Source of the DNA: an uncultured Rhodospirillaceae bacterium
Lineage (GTDB): Bacteria; Pseudomonadota; Alphaproteobacteria; Rhodospirillales; UBA2165
Length of the DNA stretch: 6,543 nucleotides
Assembly: GCA_913041095.1 (NCBI GenBank)
Contig: CAJWIB010000158.1
Span: forward strand, 1-6,543
Direction of reading: 5' to 3'
Below, piece after piece: positions 5,293-6,543 of the stretch. Each line of letters begins with the position of its first letter. The stretch's first letter is position 1. The notes beneath the pieces were generated by a model. The model saw nothing but the letters and a program-made list of their open reading frames with translations. It made no database searches and was not told the origin of the DNA. Position numbers and translations under genes: made by a program.

Positions 5293-6543
5293 TATTGATC
5301 CTGCTCGCTAAGAAGAGACAATTGGGCGGAGGCGGTGCCACCGTTTTGGTCGGTTAAGTCAATGGGATATTCACCGGAGAAGCAGGCGTCACAATAGTGC
5401 GGCGCATCGGGTTCCCGTTGATCCTCACCGACCGCACGATACAACCCATCCATTGAAATAAAGGAAAGAGTATCCGCATCAATGTGCTTGGCCATCGCTT
5501 CGACATCCAAACTAGACGCCAATAATTGCTCACGCTCCGGCGTATCAATACCGTAATAACAGGAATGGGTTGTCGGCGGGCTGGAAATGCGCATATGAAC
5601 TTCTTTGGCGCCAGCTGCTCTCACCATTTCGACAATTTTTTCAGAAGTTGTGCCGCGCACAATCGAATCATCGACCAGCACAACTCGTTTGCCTTCAAGA
5701 TAGCCGCGATTGGCGTTGTGCTTCAATTTGACGCCGAGATGTCTGATCTGGTCAGTTGGCTCAATAAAGGTTCGGCCAACGTAATGATTGCGGATTATGC
5801 CGAGCTCGAACGGCGTAGCTGACTGTTCGGCATAACCAATCGCCGCTGGTACGCCCGAATCTGGTACCGGAACAACGATATCGGCTTCGACATGGCTTTC
5901 GCGGGCAAGCTCGGCACCAATCTGTTTGCGGACTTGATAGACATTATAGCCTTCGACAATGCTGTCTGGCCTGGCAAAGTAGATATACTCAAAAATACAT
6001 AGTCTTTTAGGTTCTTTGGTGAAAGGCTTGATACTGCGAATACCATCAGCATCAACGATCACGATCTCACCCGGATCAACATCACGAATATATTCAGCGC
6101 CGATAATGTCGAGCGCGCAGGTCTCGGAACACATTATATAGGAGCCATCAATGTGGCCCAGAACCAACGGCCTGACCCCCATCGGATCACGCACTCCGAT
6201 CAAGGCATCTTTTGTTAGGGCCGTAAGCGAGTAGGCGCCTTCAACATGGCGCAAGGCATCAATCATGCGGTCGACAACGGTGGAAAATTGGCTGATCGCG
6301 ATCAAGTGAACAATAATTTCGGTATCCATGGTCGATTGGAAAATACAGCCTCGGTCGACCAAGCGTTTGCGTAAGGTAAAAGCGTTGGTGAGGTTGCCGT
6401 TATGGCCAATGGCGAGGCCGCCAAATTCAAATTCGGCAAAGATCGGCTGAACATTGCGCAATATGGTATCGCCGGCGGTTGAATATCGATTGTGGCCGGT
6501 GGCGCTACTACCAGACAACCTGTTCATAACTTCCTGTGAGCCG
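5292..6543 (-). CDS. purF: Amidophosphoribosyltransferase PurF (5' end outside window)
   Basis: PurF makes 5-phosphoribosylamine from PRPP and glutamine, the first committed step of purine synthesis, in the cytoplasm. The frame is open to the window edge. The Met at 6527 is internal, because the residues before it (GSQEV) fit the family and the nucleophilic Cys of the glutaminase domain must lie some 70 residues further upstream. Numbering from that Met, the glutaminase part shows GHNRYSTAG (11-19), GHNGNL (41-46) and DPMGVRPLVLG (114-124). The phosphoribosyltransferase part shows VVPVPDSGVPAAIGYA (218-233) and the PRPP loop VLVDDSIVRGTT (283-294). Cysteines at 177 (KRLCIFEYIYFARPDS), 323 (HSCYYGID), 379 and 382 (CDACFSG) correspond to the four [4Fe-4S] ligands of the Bacillus subtilis type enzyme, so an iron-sulphur cluster is expected. 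The C-terminal tail is short and polar. The stop overlaps the start of the SDR gene. Confidence 0.96.
   Translation of the reverse strand, partial: GSQEVMNRLSGSSATGHNRYSTAGDTILRNVQPIFAEFEFGGLAIGHNGNLTNAFTLRKRLVDRGCIFQSTMDTEIIVHLIAISQFSTVVDRMIDALRHVEGAYSLTALTKDALIGVRDPMGVRPLVLGHIDGSYIMCSETCALDIIGAEYIRDVDPGEIVIVDADGIRSIKPFTKEPKRLCIFEYIYFARPDSIVEGYNVYQVRKQIGAELARESHVEADIVVPVPDSGVPAAIGYAEQSATPFELGIIRNHYVGRTFIEPTDQIRHLGVKLKHNANRGYLEGKRVVLVDDSIVRGTTSEKIVEMVRAAGAKEVHMRISSPPTTHSCYYGIDTPEREQLLASSLDVEAMAKHIDADTLSFISMDGLYRAVGEDQREPDAPHYCDACFSGEYPIDLTDQNGGTASAQLSLLSEQDQ

Noticed and set aside
5292..6527. purF starting at the ATG at 6527
   Set aside because: The frame continues in the same family pattern to the window edge, and the protein would lack the catalytic N-terminal Cys. 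The gene is cut by the window, not truncated.

Overview
This 6.5 kb window looks like a chromosomal housekeeping region of an alphaproteobacterium with moderate GC. That call rests on a remnant of a DUF1465/RcdA-type gene, which is an essentially alphaproteobacterial family, on purF followed directly by a YciK-like SDR gene, and on the yfgM-bamB-der cluster written in alphaproteobacterial style. Genus and species cannot be read from the sequence. Every recognisable gene is on the minus strand, so transcription runs from high to low coordinates.

Layout in the direction of transcription. (1) 6543-5292: purF, amidophosphoribosyltransferase, entering from outside the window and lacking its N-terminus. 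(2) 5292-4552: a short-chain dehydrogenase whose GTG start overlaps the purF stop by one base. (3) 4534-4015: a damaged stretch. It holds the front of a class I SAM methyltransferase, frameshifted and then cut off, joined to the back of a DUF1465 (RcdA-like) gene in a third reading frame. (4) 4014-3833: a short regulatory interval with a candidate promoter and, between that promoter and the next gene, a hairpin followed by seven U residues. (5) 3832-381: yfgM-like TPR membrane protein, bamB lipoprotein and der GTPase, closely spaced and probably one operon. (6) 380-1: no gene that I can recognise.

The downstream operon is an envelope and ribosome housekeeping set. YfgM-like proteins are inner-membrane proteins with a periplasmic TPR domain. 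BamB is the beta-propeller lipoprotein of the outer-membrane protein assembly (BAM) complex. Der is the double-GTPase 50S assembly factor. The upstream group begins with the first committed step of purine synthesis.

The most unusual item is the methyltransferase/DUF1465 scar, which reads as a deletion fusing two neighbouring genes, plus a separate frameshift. I see no new defence, mobile or biosynthetic system. There is no tRNA, rRNA, CRISPR array or insertion sequence that I can recognise.
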